Counted from the first letter of the stretch, positions 52,431 through 64,000 are shown. The stretch: DNA of 64,000 nt from Uloborus plumipes (GCA_038373865.1 JAXGGA010002377.1:1-64000), one strand, 5' to 3'. Notes: generated from the letters alone by a model not told the origin. Numbers and translations: made by a program.

Positions 52431-53268
52431 ATGGCTAGGGAAAAGAAAGTAATCGAAAGTGCAAAAGAAAGAATGAGAAAATACAGAGATAGAATTAAAC
52501 AAAATCCTCGAAAGTATGATGAAATGAAACAAAAAGAAACAGCCAGATGGAAAAAGCTTGTAAATGAAAATAAAATATAGACAGCTACTAGTAAAATGAC
52601 AGCACGAAAGAGAAGAGCATTACAAAAACAGTGGAGAAGACATATCGCGCAAAAATGAAACAGAGAAAGCTATTGCAAGAACATTTACAAAATCAAGCAT
52701 TAAGTCTAAATGTACAGAATTCTAATGAAGAAATAAACAACACAAAATAATCGGAAGATAAGAGTTTAAATGTACAGAATTCTAATGAAGAAACAAACAA
52801 TACAAAATAATCAGAAGATGAGAGAAAGAGTAATGGACCGAAAAAGAGAAAAAAAAATCGTACGGAACTCAAAAATAAAATAACCTGCCTTGAAATGAAA
52901 TTAGCTGAAATGACCAGAAAAACCTTAAGAGAATTAAAACCTTATACCTGAACAAAAACTGAAAATTTTCCTTAGATATTTTTCCAGATAATTTGAAAAA
53001 CAAGTTCAAAAATTCAGGTCCAGGCACCAATTCAAATCCAACTGCAGATGTTGAAGACGAAGAAAATATAAATAATGTAAACACTGCAAACGTTAGACAA
53101 AATGATTTCGTGATAGTTAAACTTGCTGGAAAGAGAAGCTTCAAATTTTTTGTGGCTTGCATACTATCACAAGAGTGTCCTGATGAGTATAATGTAAAGT
53201 TAATGCGAAAATGCTCCAAGGACACTTTTGTTTTCCCTAAAAAAGATAACATCAAAAATATATCTTAG
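52431..53268 (+). pseudogene. Internally deleted TE-borne gene of an uncharacterised family
   Basis: From an ATG at 52431 the plus strand reads SAKERMRKYRDRIKQNPRKY then DEMKQKETARWKKL, a very basic helical region. A TAG (52578-52580) interrupts it, after which MTARKRRALQKQWRRHIAQK follows in frame to a TGA (52656-52658). A shifted frame continues with a Lys/Gln coil and two identical in-frame TAA stops. The C-terminal part (52993-53268, ending TAG) holds NDFVIVKLAGKRSFKFFVAC and ...DTFVFPKKDNI. I recognise this N- and C-terminal architecture from long uncharacterised proteins scattered through arthropod and cnidarian genomes; their large central region is missing here. It looks like a deletion derivative of the parent element's own protein. 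Function unknown; the recognition is from memory. Confidence 0.6.
52704..52823 (+). repeat. 60-bp tandem duplication inside the pseudogene
   Basis: The unit, containing TAAATGTACAGAATTCTAAT and AAGAA, occurs at 52704-52763 and 52764-52823. Each copy has a TAA at the same place, so the stop arose before the duplication. Confidence 0.9.
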
Positions 53269-53737
53269 AGATATTATTAAAGTTCTACAGCAACCAACAA
53301 TGAACAAAAAAAAAAAAGTAACAGTATGGGTTCAGATAAAGTTTAAATATGTTTAATTTAAAATAAAAATTGTCAATTATTGAAAAAAATCTGTCTTTGC
53401 TTTGTTATATTGTACAATAAGTCATTTGTAATGAACAATTAATGTAATTAATTTAACCTATGAAAGTTCAATGTACGCATTTATAAAAAGCTAAAATTAT
53501 AAAATGACTTCATAAAAATGTATTCTCCGTAACATGCGTGTATCCTCCGTTCAGGTTCAAAATTTTAACTACAAAAAAATGACAATATAATCAATAAAGT
53601 ATGTGACCAACTATATAAGAGTAAATAAATGCTTAATAGGAACACTATTAAGTCATTTAAAAGAAAATTGAAGAATTTTTTTTTTTTTTGAAAATTCCAA
53701 CTTCAAAAACGTAGGTTTTTTGTATAATGACCCTATG

Positions 53738-54707
53738 GAGTTTTGACTTCTGTGTCTTACGACGTCTGAACGTATTTATGTGCCAAAGTTTATAAGTAAC
53801 AAAAACATGCATTTTGACTATGCACGAATTCAGTTCAACTAGTTTTTCCATGACATCTGTATACGTTCGTGCGTATGCACGTACCATGCATATTATAAAC
53901 ACGTGAGCTGTAGAAGCTTTAAATTTCGTATGTGCAGCTCATGAGACGTCAAGTTGCGCACCTCCTTTTTTGCTTAATGCAATCGGATATTAAATAAGAA
54001 TGTTTACATGGTTTGTAGCAAATTAATTTTGTGCATGAAGTTATTTTCAAGGCATCTTATAATCCATTACTTGTATTCGATGATCCATTTACGCACCATG
54101 TACGTAATGTTGTTACAACCACCTCTCTCTCCCAATGTATTTTTTTAATTATTATTTACTGTCCGTATACTTAATAAGTTTTACAGTAGCAAAAGATTTA
54201 TTTTTTCAGATTTTAATGAAAATCATCTTTTAACTACTAAAAAATATTTCAAAGCGTAAATAAAGCACCTCGAGTTGAGCGGAACCTCAAAACTTTTGGC
54301 AGTCTGCTCTAATTGTTTTTAACCAACTAGAATAAACTGCAATTTCCATTCATTAAATTGTAAGTACTACAAATAATTTCCTAAAAATGAATAAATTTTG
54401 CAGCCATGTTGAATGTTTCTAGAAATTCTATGTTCCCAATTGAAATAACACCGCATTCGAAGGTCATTCTCAATAACTATAAGAGGGAAAAAAAAACACT
54501 CGTATTGTAACAAAGATAATTTCGTGGACGTCATATATTACACACACTGTTACACATTAAAGATACTTTATTGCGTCATTAGACTTCTGAGTAAAAAAAA
54601 AATCGAAATTGTTCAATAAGAACAGGTTCTTGAAAATCGGAAGCAAAATACGAGGACCACCGCAAATAACATCAGCGTGATGTATGGGTGTTCCTTCGGA
54701 CATGTTT
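53738..54707. other. No supported gene
   Basis: AT-rich. The minus-strand open frame that enters the tandem array from 54808 extends to 54557; see the array entry. Confidence 0.45.
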
Positions 54708-55990
54708 TCTGGGACCACTGAGGTCATCCACGAATATTCTGAAGAATCATTTTCGCGTGCGAGATCTTTTAATCTTCGCCTCATGCTTGCCATGTGTGAA
54801 TTTCCCACCCACTTTGGCTACATTAAACGGTAATGATTGGGTAAAGCTCGCGTTTGAGCAGAGGATTTCACGCAAAGCCAATTACCACTGACTAATGAGG
54901 CTCCTTAATATGTCCTTTATTGAATTAGAACTCTGCTTGAAAGTGGACCACGGAACAGTAAGTGAGTTTGCAAGAATTTTTACCTTTTTGTATGTTGTTG
55001 AATGTAAAATTGTTTTACGTTGCATCAAGGGCTGGCACTTAAAACTGTAAAAAGTTTAGCAACTCAGTTGATGAGTACAGTACTGGTCAAAAACATTGTA
55101 CATTTAAGAAATCTTTTTTTAAGGATAAACCCCCAAAAAGATTTCTTTTACTGATATAGATTTGTTAAACTGATTTTAAATGTAAGAATACTGGGACCAC
55201 TGAAGTCATCAACGAATATTCTAAAGAATCATTTCCGCACGTGAGATCTTTTAATCTTTGCCTCATTCTTGCCACGTGTGAAATTCCCACCCACTTCTGC
55301 TGCATTGGTGAAGCTCGCATTTGTGCAGAGGATTTCACGCAAAGCCAATTACGACTGATTAATGAGGCTTCTTAATATTACTTTTATTGAACCAGAACTC
55401 CGATTGAAAGTGGACCACGGCATAATAAGTGGTTTTGCAAAAATGTTCACATTTTGGTTTATTTTTGGATGAAATTGTTTTATAGTGTATCCAGGTTAGG
55501 ACTTAAAACAATAAAAAGTTTAGCAACTAGTTGTTGAATATAGTACTGGTCGAAAATAGTGCAACTTGGACAAATCTAACTTTATTTTTAAGGATGAGCT
55601 CCGAAAAATGTGTCTCTTTTCAATTACACTGATTTTAAATGTAAAATCCTTGAGACTACCAATGTCATCAACAAATATTCGGAATAATCAGTTTCCGGTG
55701 CGAGATCTTTGAATCTTGTGAATTTTCCACCCACTTCGGCTACATTGAACGGAAATGATTGCGTGAAGCTTGCTTTTGTGTAGATTATTTCATGCAAAGC
55801 TAACTAACGCTAGCGAAGATTCTTAATATAACTGATCTATCGAATTGGTACTATGATTGAAATTGGACTTATTCACAACAAGAGATTCTGTGGGAATTGG
55901 TTGGTTAATTGTTAGATGTAAAATTATTTAGTGTTGTACAAATTTAAGGTCAAACTTAAACTTTAAAAAAGTTGAGTCGGTAAATAACTC
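54708..55990. repeat. Three-copy tandem array, unit ~470 bp, with a relic open frame
   Basis: Copies begin at about 54708, 55190 and 55650 with TGGGACCACTGA(A/G)GTCATC or a variant. They continue through GCGAGATCTTTTAATCTT, CACCCACTT..GCTACATT, a GTGGACCACGG block and AGTACTGGTC. On the minus strand copy 1 reads KWVGNSHMASMRRRLKDLA then RENDSSEYSWMTSVVP. Copy 2 keeps the same frame (RMRQRLKDLTCGNDSLEYSL), and copy 3 is shifted by a deletion. Copy 1 stays open a further ~30 codons outside the repeat. Differences between copies 1 and 2 are mostly amino-acid-changing, so there is no sign of selection for protein. Perhaps an old exon fragment or an unknown TE was amplified. Confidence 0.75.
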
Positions 55991-55994
55991 TGCT

Positions 55995-56370
55995 TCAATT
56001 CTAATTAGTCGATCATCAAAAAATAAAATCAACAACTGAATCGACATAGATTGAAGTTTTCGTTTGGAGAGTAGGAATACATTTTTAAATGGGGAAGAGG
56101 GCTCTTAAATTGGACATTAAAACTTTTGAATAGACTTCTCTATTTTCGACAAAATTGTTTTGAAGAAAAAAAAACATATGCTGTTCATTGCAATATGTGA
56201 GTTATGAATTACGTCAAAAAAATTTGTTTTGGGCATAAAAAATTAATTTTACTGAAGTTTTGGTTATTAATTCAAAACCTCCCCTGATTTTTTTTAATAA
56301 TTGTATGTTTTTGTTTTAGACAATAAAAAAAACTTTTATTTCATTACTTGTAACAAAAATTAAATGAATA
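55995..56370. other. Nothing recognised
   Basis: AT-rich spacer between the tandem array and the hAT element. Confidence 0.5.
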
Positions 56371-56378
56371 TTTTTAAT

Positions 56379-57433
56379 TAGGGATAAACCGATAAGCAAA
56401 TTGGCCGATTACCGATTACCGATTAATCGGCTAATGATAATCGGCCGATTAATCGGCAGAGCCGATGAATGATCAGGATGATTATTTTCAATGTTTCTAA
56501 TTTCACCATCACTGTTTTTTCGTCTGTTTTTTACAATACCGATTTTAAAAATACGTAGTTACTTATTCATTTCTGAGAGAAGATTTTTTTTTCCTTTTTT
56601 CCAATTTTCTCAAAATAATTTCTAAATTTTATAAAAATTTCTTAGAACCAATTTTATATTATTGTCAATAAAATTGGATTAACACACTAGAAATGAATAT
56701 TAAAATTAAAAAAGGGGGTGCGGCACTAGGGGATTTAGGAGTGCTCTTAATTGCAATTTATTTTTCAATTATAAGTAGACATTTAATGAAAGACTTTTAT
56801 TCTTGGAAAATTTGAGGTTGTCTAAAAGTATTACGCTTATGAGAAAAGTGTATGTAAATGAAAATGTTGCAGAGTTGTCTGTATGAATATTGTCTGTCTG
56901 AAAAATATTTATTTATTGTTTGTAAATTTATCCATCGTAGTTTCTTGTTTAAGCATCCTTGAAGTAATTTTATTCAAAACATTTTTTCCGCCGATTGATC
57001 AGAAAAATTTGACGGATTATAATTGAAATGAATCCATGTTTTTGCATTCCAATTTAAAAGTTCAAAGAATTTTAAAGAAAGTTACTTTTTAATAATCCAT
57101 TCAGTTTTACGCATTGAATGAACGATTTGCTTTGTGTCTTTTAACTCTGTACACTTTCATACTGCATGATACAGTAGGGATTGTAGAAAATTACATTTAT
57201 TTACTGTTAATAAAGCTATTCATCGTAGTTTCTTGGTGAAAGTCTTCTTTAAAAAATTACATTAAAACATTTTTGTCGCCGATTAATCGGTAAAACTTTA
57301 CCGATTATTAACAATCGGCAAGGTGGTTGCTTGTGGCCGATTAATCGGTAAAACTTTACCGATTATTAACAATCGGCAAGGTGGTTGATTGTGGCCGATT
57401 AATCGTCAGCGCCGATTAATCGGTGCATCCCTA
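56379..57433. mobile_element. Non-autonomous hAT element, second and longer copy
   Basis: It begins TAGGGATAAACCGATAAGCA and ends ...GATTAATCGGTGCATCCCTA, with a perfect 8-bp duplication TTTTTAAT at 56371-56378 and 57434-57441. It aligns in opposite orientation with 4934-5654 but is ~330 bp longer, partly because of a tandem expansion near one end. Confidence 0.9.
57280..57410. repeat. 58-bp subterminal tandem units in the hAT
   Basis: CGATTAATCGGTAAAACTTT recurs at 57280 and 57338, and a third unit begins at 57396 before the TIR. Each unit holds palindromic CCGATTAATCGG and GGTAAAACTTTACC. Confidence 0.9.
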
Positions 57434-57441
57434 TTTTTAAT

Positions 57442-60400
57442 ATCACAAAATGTTTTTAATAATTAGAATAGTTTGTATTTCAGACAAAACCAACAGCCGT
57501 AAGCATGCTAGGTCAAATGTTATTCTTAAAAGTATCAAAACCATTTTAGCATTACAAGATTGCTTTTGCTCAATATAGATGCGAAACAATGGCTGAGTGT
57601 TTTCTCGAGCTAAAACTGATACTGTTAACGATGCTTAAAAGCCCGCAGAAATCAACGGGGATCCTATTTGAAATTTAAAATTGATGCTCTAACTTGATTT
57701 GAAGATGACTTCTTCATAAAATTTTATTTGTATTTAATATCGTAGACAACTTCTGATTACGTAACACATTTAATTTGTCTCCTCTGTAAATAATATTCAA
57801 ATAAAAATGTTTTTTTTTCTTTTTCAGGACTGTACCATTATTCTAACAACTCAGCTGCACCATGACTTTTAGAGAACATGCTTTCATTCTGTTAGACTGA
57901 ACTTTTCATAGAAACTGAGAAATATATTTTCAAGTTGTTCCTTTTTTTTACAGATTATTGTACATTAAAAGTATCACCGTATATCACCGTATTAATACTC
58001 AAATATTTACGACAAACAGTAATTTCAATTTTTCATGGGAGTATTTTCATCAGTAAGAAAACATTGAACAAGCAACGACAAGGGTGAAAAATTGTCTTTG
58101 AACGCAACTTTAATAAAGGAGTTTTTATTGCAGTTATTTTTACCAAAAGTGCTGAGAAAAAGATAAAATAAATAGAAATATTTTTATTATTACCCATATA
58201 CTGTTTTTTTATGTTGTTTTCCAGTTCACTTATAACTTTGTAAGCTTTTTTTGTGTTGAGCTTTTCTACATTGATGAAGATACTCTAGAATAGCATTGAG
58301 ACAACTTTTCCTTTCTGTAATTATTGAACAATTTGTGCTTTCATTATGTGTGTGTGTGAATCTAACTATTTTTAAATTATTTCTTTCTTAGAGAAAGTAT
58401 GATATTATCACTATTCAATTCATTATTGCTTTCTTAGAAGCATAAGGACCGCGTAAAAACTGCAACACCCTAATAAAAAAGAAAAATCTACTTTGAGATT
58501 TGGGACATTTAGAGTCCCAATATACTTCATTCTAAATCCGAAAACGATTTTGAAATCGATGGTTTACTCAAAAACTAGAAGAAATTTAACAAATACAAAT
58601 GCACTACTTGTAATTGAAATTCTTTTTCTTCTTTCTTAGTTTTCTCAAAACCACGTTTTTGAAGTTTTCATTTACACAAACAGCTTTAGAAAGAACATTT
58701 TATTTTATACATTTTAAACTTGGAAAAATTGGTTGTTGGTTATATTGCTGTGATATAATGCTCTAAAAGTTAGTGTAAATGCAATAAGCGGGTTTTAAAC
58801 AATGATGTACTAAAGTTAAGTGACGAAATTCGCGTTTTCTGTTGATAAATTTCAAACATTCAACTGAAAAGTAAGTTTTTAGTTAATTATTTCCGATTTT
58901 GAAGGGTCACTTGCCTTCTGTGGTACCTAACGAATAAATAAACACATTTTTTTCTTAATGTGAAAAGTAAAAATACTGGAAGTGGTGAGAAAACTGCAGG
59001 TTTTTTAAGAAAAAAGTGACTTTATGCTGAAAAGAAACAAAAACAATTTTTTAAAACAAATTGTCAAAAAGTGTTATTTATGTCACATTAAATAATCAGT
59101 TTAGGTTTTAGAAAGATGTGTAAACATGGCAGGAAAAATATTTAGGGTGTTCGCCTATCTTAATGTAGAACCACGAGATTTTGTTAAGAATGTTGCAGAC
59201 ATAAATATATCATATCAAAATTAGCTTATCAGATTAAATCTTTTAAGCACATATTCTGCACTTCAGGGATTCTTGTTCGCCTGTCAACAGAACATTTCCT
59301 TTAATAAGCCGAGGATTACTTCAATGATCGCCTGCTGAGAGAATACAAAATATTACCCGCTCAGTAGGATGTTTAATTTTAGAACTTCAAAGTCAACTAG
59401 AGAAAAAAACGGGTACTTACGATACACCTACGGGTTCTTAGCTTATTCGAACACATTGTTTGAAAGAAATATTATGAGAAACTGCTAGAAAAGGTGCTAA
59501 GTAAATGAACTATGTGTTCGGATATGATAATGGGTTGTAAAGGGGAGAAAACATCTACTAGTTATTGGGTATTGTGACAGTGTAAGGTGTTTGAATGGAA
59601 GCTTTTCACAGCAATGTTTGTCTGGATCTAAACAAGCCTATGATGGAGACAATTGCTAGATTTATAAGTTTGCTTAGTCTCCAAATTATTGCAAATTTAT
59701 TGCTTTTTAAATGTAAAAACAAATACGTCAAAACAAAATACGCGTCTTGTGTAAAAATAAAAATATTAATTATCGTAAAAACTATAGAACTTTCATTCTG
59801 TCATTTTTATACATCGTTAGTTTAAAGTTCAGCGACTTTAACTAGTTCTAATGTTTTTCAATGTGAAAAGTTTTATTTCGAGCACTAGTTTTCAATAAAG
59901 AAACGTTTAAGAGTTTAAAACAAAATATAGAACTGAGCTACAAAATTAACTCTTGCCAACACATTTTAAAGTCCTAATATGTATAAAACTATAAATAGTA
60001 ATATTAATTTTATATAATGATTTACATTAGCAAGTAATTTTTGAGAAATTGTATTGAATTTCAAACAGTTTTGTCCATAAGAAATATATTTTTTTAATTT
60101 TTAATCGTTGTCCCAAAAAGAAATAATAATACCAGATATTAAGAATTAAAAAAAAAACTTACTCGACAATAATCATTTATATTAACGTTAATTATTACCT
60201 AACAATCATTTGTATTGAAAAAAGTTATTTCTTCCCAATAATAATTTGTATTAAATTTATTATTTCCTCAAAATCATTTGTATTTAAGTTAATCTGTTTC
60301 GCAGCTTGCTTCTTGCGAGAAAACTTTATATTTAAAAGTTCTTAACTTGGGCTAGAACATTTATTTATTCAGCAATCAACGTAATTTGTATATGCTTGTA

Positions 60401-61820
60401 TATGTTAAGCAAAATATTTATGTACGCCTCTTTCCCATATTGGTTTCCATCACAGACTTTTTGATTACCTTTCCAAAATGACAACAACAACAATTATAAT
60501 TACTACAGCATATAAATTAAATTATCTGAATGCAATCAATGTAAAAATGTTAATGCTTTTAATACAACTCATGTGTAAAAAAAGAAAACTAGGGCAGAAA
60601 AAGAAAAGAAAGAAAACGAAATGACTAAAAAATAATTTTCTGCGAATAAATTATTGAAAATGGCTTGTAACAGTTTTGGGAAAAATTTTAATATCTCTGG
60701 ACATTAAAAAATTACACGATTTTTTTAAACAAATTGACAAGTTCGAACAAGAAATTAAAACATAAATCCTGCAAATATTTAAAGTAAAAACATCTTTTTG
60801 TTTTCAAATAAAAAAGAAACTAAATTAATAAATAAATATTGAAAACAATAGTGAGAAGTAGTCAACGATACTTGTATACTTGTAGGGGGTAGAGAATTAT
60901 AGCTATTATCATGACAAAAGTGTCTTCTAATTTATCTATGGACTTTCTAGTTGATTTGCTTCCTTTGACTTAAGATAAGTCAAGTCCCTACTCTTTTAGT
61001 CACTTGAATGTGAAAAATATTTTGCTGCCTCTTGGCAAATAGATTTTTTCTGCTAAAGAATTAAAGTGACATACGAAAAATTGTGTTCAGAATATTTCTC
61101 TCATTAGAAATCCATAGTAAACGCTTAGTCTGAATAATGAATTGCAAGTTAATCTGATATAATTGATTTTTATTAAGCGATTGATTTTTATTTGGGTATA
61201 AATTTTAAACATCAGCAACATTCTTAAATTCTTATATTTAAAGACATGGAATTAGTAGAAGAATTTTCTACTATTTCACAGAGAAAATCTCAGGGAAAGT
61301 TTAAATTTTGCTCGTGGTGAAAAAATTTCTCAAGAATGCACGAATAAACGATCTGGCTTATGGTCTTTTGTGGAGACTAGCTGTTTTCTGACTAAGCTGG
61401 CCTGCAATGAGATTTTAATATTCTTAATCACTACAGTAAAAAAAACCCTCTTGAATATTTTAGAAAGAGAAACATTCATTTAATCTCAACAAAGAATGAG
61501 CCTTTCATCTAATATGTTGTTTTGAGAAATCAACCTCAGGAATCTTGTTAAAAGCTTCGTTAATAAAATACAATTTCATCACACCTCATGCTTTTTATTA
61601 ATGCAAAGTATAAATAGTAAGTTACAAATTACCTCAATAAGTTGTTTCGTAAGCATAAATTCTGCCAATTGGAGCAAAATTATAATATAACCTGTGTGGT
61701 AAGTTATCATTATTATTGAATGATTAAACTTATTATAACTCTCTTTAATACTTCCCCATTTTATTTATCACCAATACTGGGGTATCAGTGGGAGGTCAAA
61801 AAAATTTCACTACTAACATA
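57442..61820. other. Long AT-rich stretch without a supported gene
   Basis: Low-complexity A/T sequence on both strands. The 76-codon frame at 59595-59825 has no family signature or splice support. A small minisatellite at 60165-60300 is listed separately. Confidence 0.45.
60165..60300. repeat. Degenerate ~40-bp minisatellite
   Basis: AATCATTTGTATT-like cores followed by TTAATTATT.CC occur about four times in a row, with indels. Confidence 0.6.
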
Positions 61821-62284
61821 CAGGGTGTCCACTCCAATATTGGACCAATAGCTTATTTCTAAACCGTTAGAGATAAGCCTATAGTTTATTTAGGAAAAAA
61901 ATCTCCAAATTACGAAAGGAATTTTGGGTCTATTCAATGTTTTTCAAAAAATCAAATTTTGAAACAGTTACAAAATTTAAATTTTTATACAGCCCCCCAG
62001 TCCTATCAATCATATTTAGTAAAATATTCTTGACACTGTAACGTTTAAAACTAAAAAAAAATCACTCTTCTACCACAAAAATTGACCGAGTTATGACGTT
62101 TTGAAAAATCAAGATTTTGCATTGTTTCATGACGTCATCGAGAGATCGCTCCCTCGATGACGTCATGAAACAATGCAAAATCTTGACTTTTCCTAATTTG
62201 GAGATTTTTTCCTAAATAAACTATATGCTTATCTCTAACGGTTTAGAAATTAGCTATTGGTCCACGATTGGAGAGGACACCCTG
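61821..62284. mobile_element. Foldback MITE, 464 bp
   Basis: CAGGGTGTCCACTCCAATAT at the left and its mirror at the right (ending GAGGACACCCTG) are followed inward by long mirrored runs (GGACCAATAGCT, CGTTAGAGATAAGC, AAATCTCCAAATTA). A perfect hairpin lies inside. The target duplication is unclear. Confidence 0.8.
62109..62186. repeat. Perfect 34-bp hairpin carrying two TGACGTCA sites
   Basis: Arms 62109-62142 and 62153-62186 are exact reverse complements around a 10-base loop (AGATCGCTCC). Each arm contains TGACGTCA, the palindromic CREB/ATF-type site. Confidence 0.9.
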
Positions 62285-62303
62285 TTAATGTCGAAGTGAG
62301 CTT

Positions 62304-62565
62304 TACTGCCGTGCTAGGCACAAAAGTCGTATCTGCACTTTTTGACAAAACTGAGTTATCGCCACCAGGTGGCTCTTTGTGACGTATTTTACCGAAATAC
62401 AAAATTATATGGTCATTTGAGAACGGGGAATTATTTTTTAAAAAAATCTTCAAAAGTTTCAGCTGAATCAAATACATGGTGGTGCCAAACTTTAAAGAGT
62501 TTTATCTCAGTTTGAGCTCGACTACACATACCACTTTTGGGCTTAGCTAAACAGTATAGGTAAAA
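62304..62565. mobile_element. CTGCCGTGCTAGGCA-ended MITE
   Basis: Imperfect TIRs CTGCCGTGCTAGGCACAAAA and the mirror of TATACTGTTTAGCTAAGCCC bound the element. Its right half matches the fragment at 8805-8950 in opposite orientation. Confidence 0.7.
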
Positions 62566-64000
62566 AAAAGTAAACGATCTCTCGCATAAACTACATTTTG
62601 GATTCGATTAATATTTTCGGTTGTGATTATAATAGATTCTATATTGAATCTCAAAATAAACACAAGTTGCTTCACTATATGAAGCAAAGATAAGAAAATA
62701 AGTGCAAAGTATAGACTTTCTAATCAGTTTTACAATGCCATAAATATCGATATTACTATGTTTTACATTAAAAATGCTCTAGTGAGAATAATTGTGAAAT
62801 GTATGACTTTTAACCAAACAATATAGTTGAGTCTTTAAGGAAAATAATTTAAAATGTTTCCAACCTGGCTTTTATTACGTATTTGAAATATGACAAATTA
62901 ATCGAGCTGATATATTTTTTTAATATTTGCTTTTAAATAAATGTGTCGAGTGTTTTGAAATCTAACTCCGTTTTAACCTTGTAACACTTTACCGAGCTAT
63001 TTTCATCACGGGATTGTTACATTTTCTAAGTAGTAAATATATTTTTTTACTTTCTCAATAAAGCTGGTGTGTCTCAAGGGAAACATATTGATTATTTTAT
63101 CGCTAATAGCACATAGAATTTAAAATGAATTGATAAATAATTACCCATTTTTTTTTTGGCAAAAAGTTGAGCATGTTTTTTCCTGAAGGACTGGAAATAT
63201 GGGCGTTTTCTTTGCAGATGACCTTGATTTTAGACTATTTCCGATATTTTGCTCTACACTAAAGTTCATTTAAAATGTTGCGTGAAATGAAACTGAACTT
63301 AAAAAAGATGTGACTTACTGCATTAATACTAATAACCTCTCCACGCCGTTGCTGTTTGTTTTTTAAAGATTTTCACATATACTTATGATTTAAACTAACT
63401 TGATTGGGTTTTTTCCATTTTATCGAAAAAATTTCATTGGTGTTTGGACTTATTTAGATATTAAATAACACCAAAAACAAAGCATTCATTACATAAAATA
63501 CCAACGTTAATATAGTATTTTCCATTTGCAGTCAACCTTCATTAAACCGGATCCTATCAAACCGGACTTACTTAATCTGAAAAGCCACTTAGGATGTGCT
63601 TACTGTATAAATAAATGGGTTATTTTCTCAATTCGTTAACTTTTGTGTCCTTCATCCATATCTTCCAATTAAACACCTATTTTCATTATCTAATGCTATG
63701 TTCTATTCAAGATGCTCACAAAGAGTAATGACAACGTGCATTGGCACTATTTTGCACTTAAATTATATATTTAAAAAAATAATATATAGGCAAAATGTCA
63801 TTTCCGTCCCCTGTCCCCACGCACATTTGTCAACTTAAAAAAAAAAATTACTATATGAAGAAATATTTTTAAAAATTAATACATATGCATTATGATACAG
63901 TACAAGTGTGTACTTCAATGTGCCATGTAAGCATTCCTTATCATATTTACATATTTTGATAGAGAGCTCAACTTATACGTGTCCCCAGGTTTTGAAAAAA
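62566..64000. other. No supported gene
   Basis: AT-rich. CAGTCAACCTTCATTAAACC near 63531, followed by GGATCCTATCAAACCGGAC, resembles the start of a pogo/Tigger element, but no second end is seen before the window closes. Confidence 0.4.

Larger units (their letters stand above)
49604..53733. mobile_element. 4.1-kb TIR transposon with a 4-bp duplication, interrupted by a Helitron
   Basis: GGGTCATTATACAAAAAACC at the left is mirrored by GGTTTTTTGTATAATGACCC at the right, with about 30 bp of near-perfect TIR. The flanks TATG at 49600-49603 and 53734-53737 form a 4-bp duplication. A Helitron (50583-52359) is nested in it, leaving ~2.35 kb of original element. That remainder carries a decayed gene on the plus strand and many copies of a TCCTCCGTTAC-type motif near both ends. 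A 4-bp duplication would suit the Sola group among known superfamilies, but that assignment is tentative. Confidence 0.8.

Overview
This window is nuclear DNA from an animal: AT-rich, split exons with GT/AG splice sites, long microsatellites, and a dense load of eukaryotic transposable elements (TEs). The mixture of piggyBac-, hAT-, Tc1/Tc3- and Helitron-type elements with tRNA-headed SINEs fits an arthropod, possibly a chelicerate such as a spider; that placement is inference. No rRNA or intact tRNA gene and no prokaryotic feature was seen.

Host coding sequence is sparse. The best evidence is two minus-strand exons at 8402-8661 and 3493-3653. Both are fully open, have good splice sites, and join in matching phase through a split Ser codon. 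They encode part of a hydrophilic, Lys/Pro-rich, probably nuclear protein that I do not recognise. A weaker downstream exon (37-107) and a weaker upstream exon (16318-16472) could belong to the same gene.

The rest is mostly repeat archaeology. Region by region: 0.4-2.9 kb, a 2.46-kb near-complete palindrome with an 8-bp target duplication; 4.5-5.7 kb, a TTAA-flanked piggyBac-type MITE with a hAT-type element nested in it; 5.8-7.0 kb, an old tandem repeat split by MITEs; 8.8-9.2 kb, a MITE fragment and a SINE; 10-16 kb, microsatellites and unannotated intron-like DNA; 17.8-23.8 kb, a TA-flanked MITE, a tandem duplication, a TGTGAC-rich patch, another MITE and a SINE with target duplications; 26.1 kb, a second, uninterrupted copy of the piggyBac-type MITE; 28.7-30.2 kb, a complete but dead Tc3-like transposon; 33.5-41.9 kb, three large palindromic elements in about 8.4 kb, the middle one carrying a nested Helitron and a transposase-like relic; 42.7-45.6 kb, a SINE between direct repeats and a 1.04-kb hAT; 49.6-53.7 kb, a 4.1-kb TIR element carrying arrays of a CCTCCGTTAC-type motif and a decayed gene, split by a 1.78-kb Helitron; 54.7-56.0 kb, a ~470-bp tandem array; 56.4-57.4 kb, a second copy of the hAT that sits at 4.9 kb; 61.8-62.6 kb, a small foldback element holding a perfect 34-bp hairpin, then a MITE related to the fragment at 8.8 kb.

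The nesting gives relative ages, and several insertion sites can be reconstructed because an empty copy or clean target duplications are present. I did not find a new gene system. The most unusual features are the large palindromic transposons, including two (0.4 and 37.6 kb) that share a terminal signature and 8-bp duplications, and the motif-dense TIR element at 49.6-53.7 kb.
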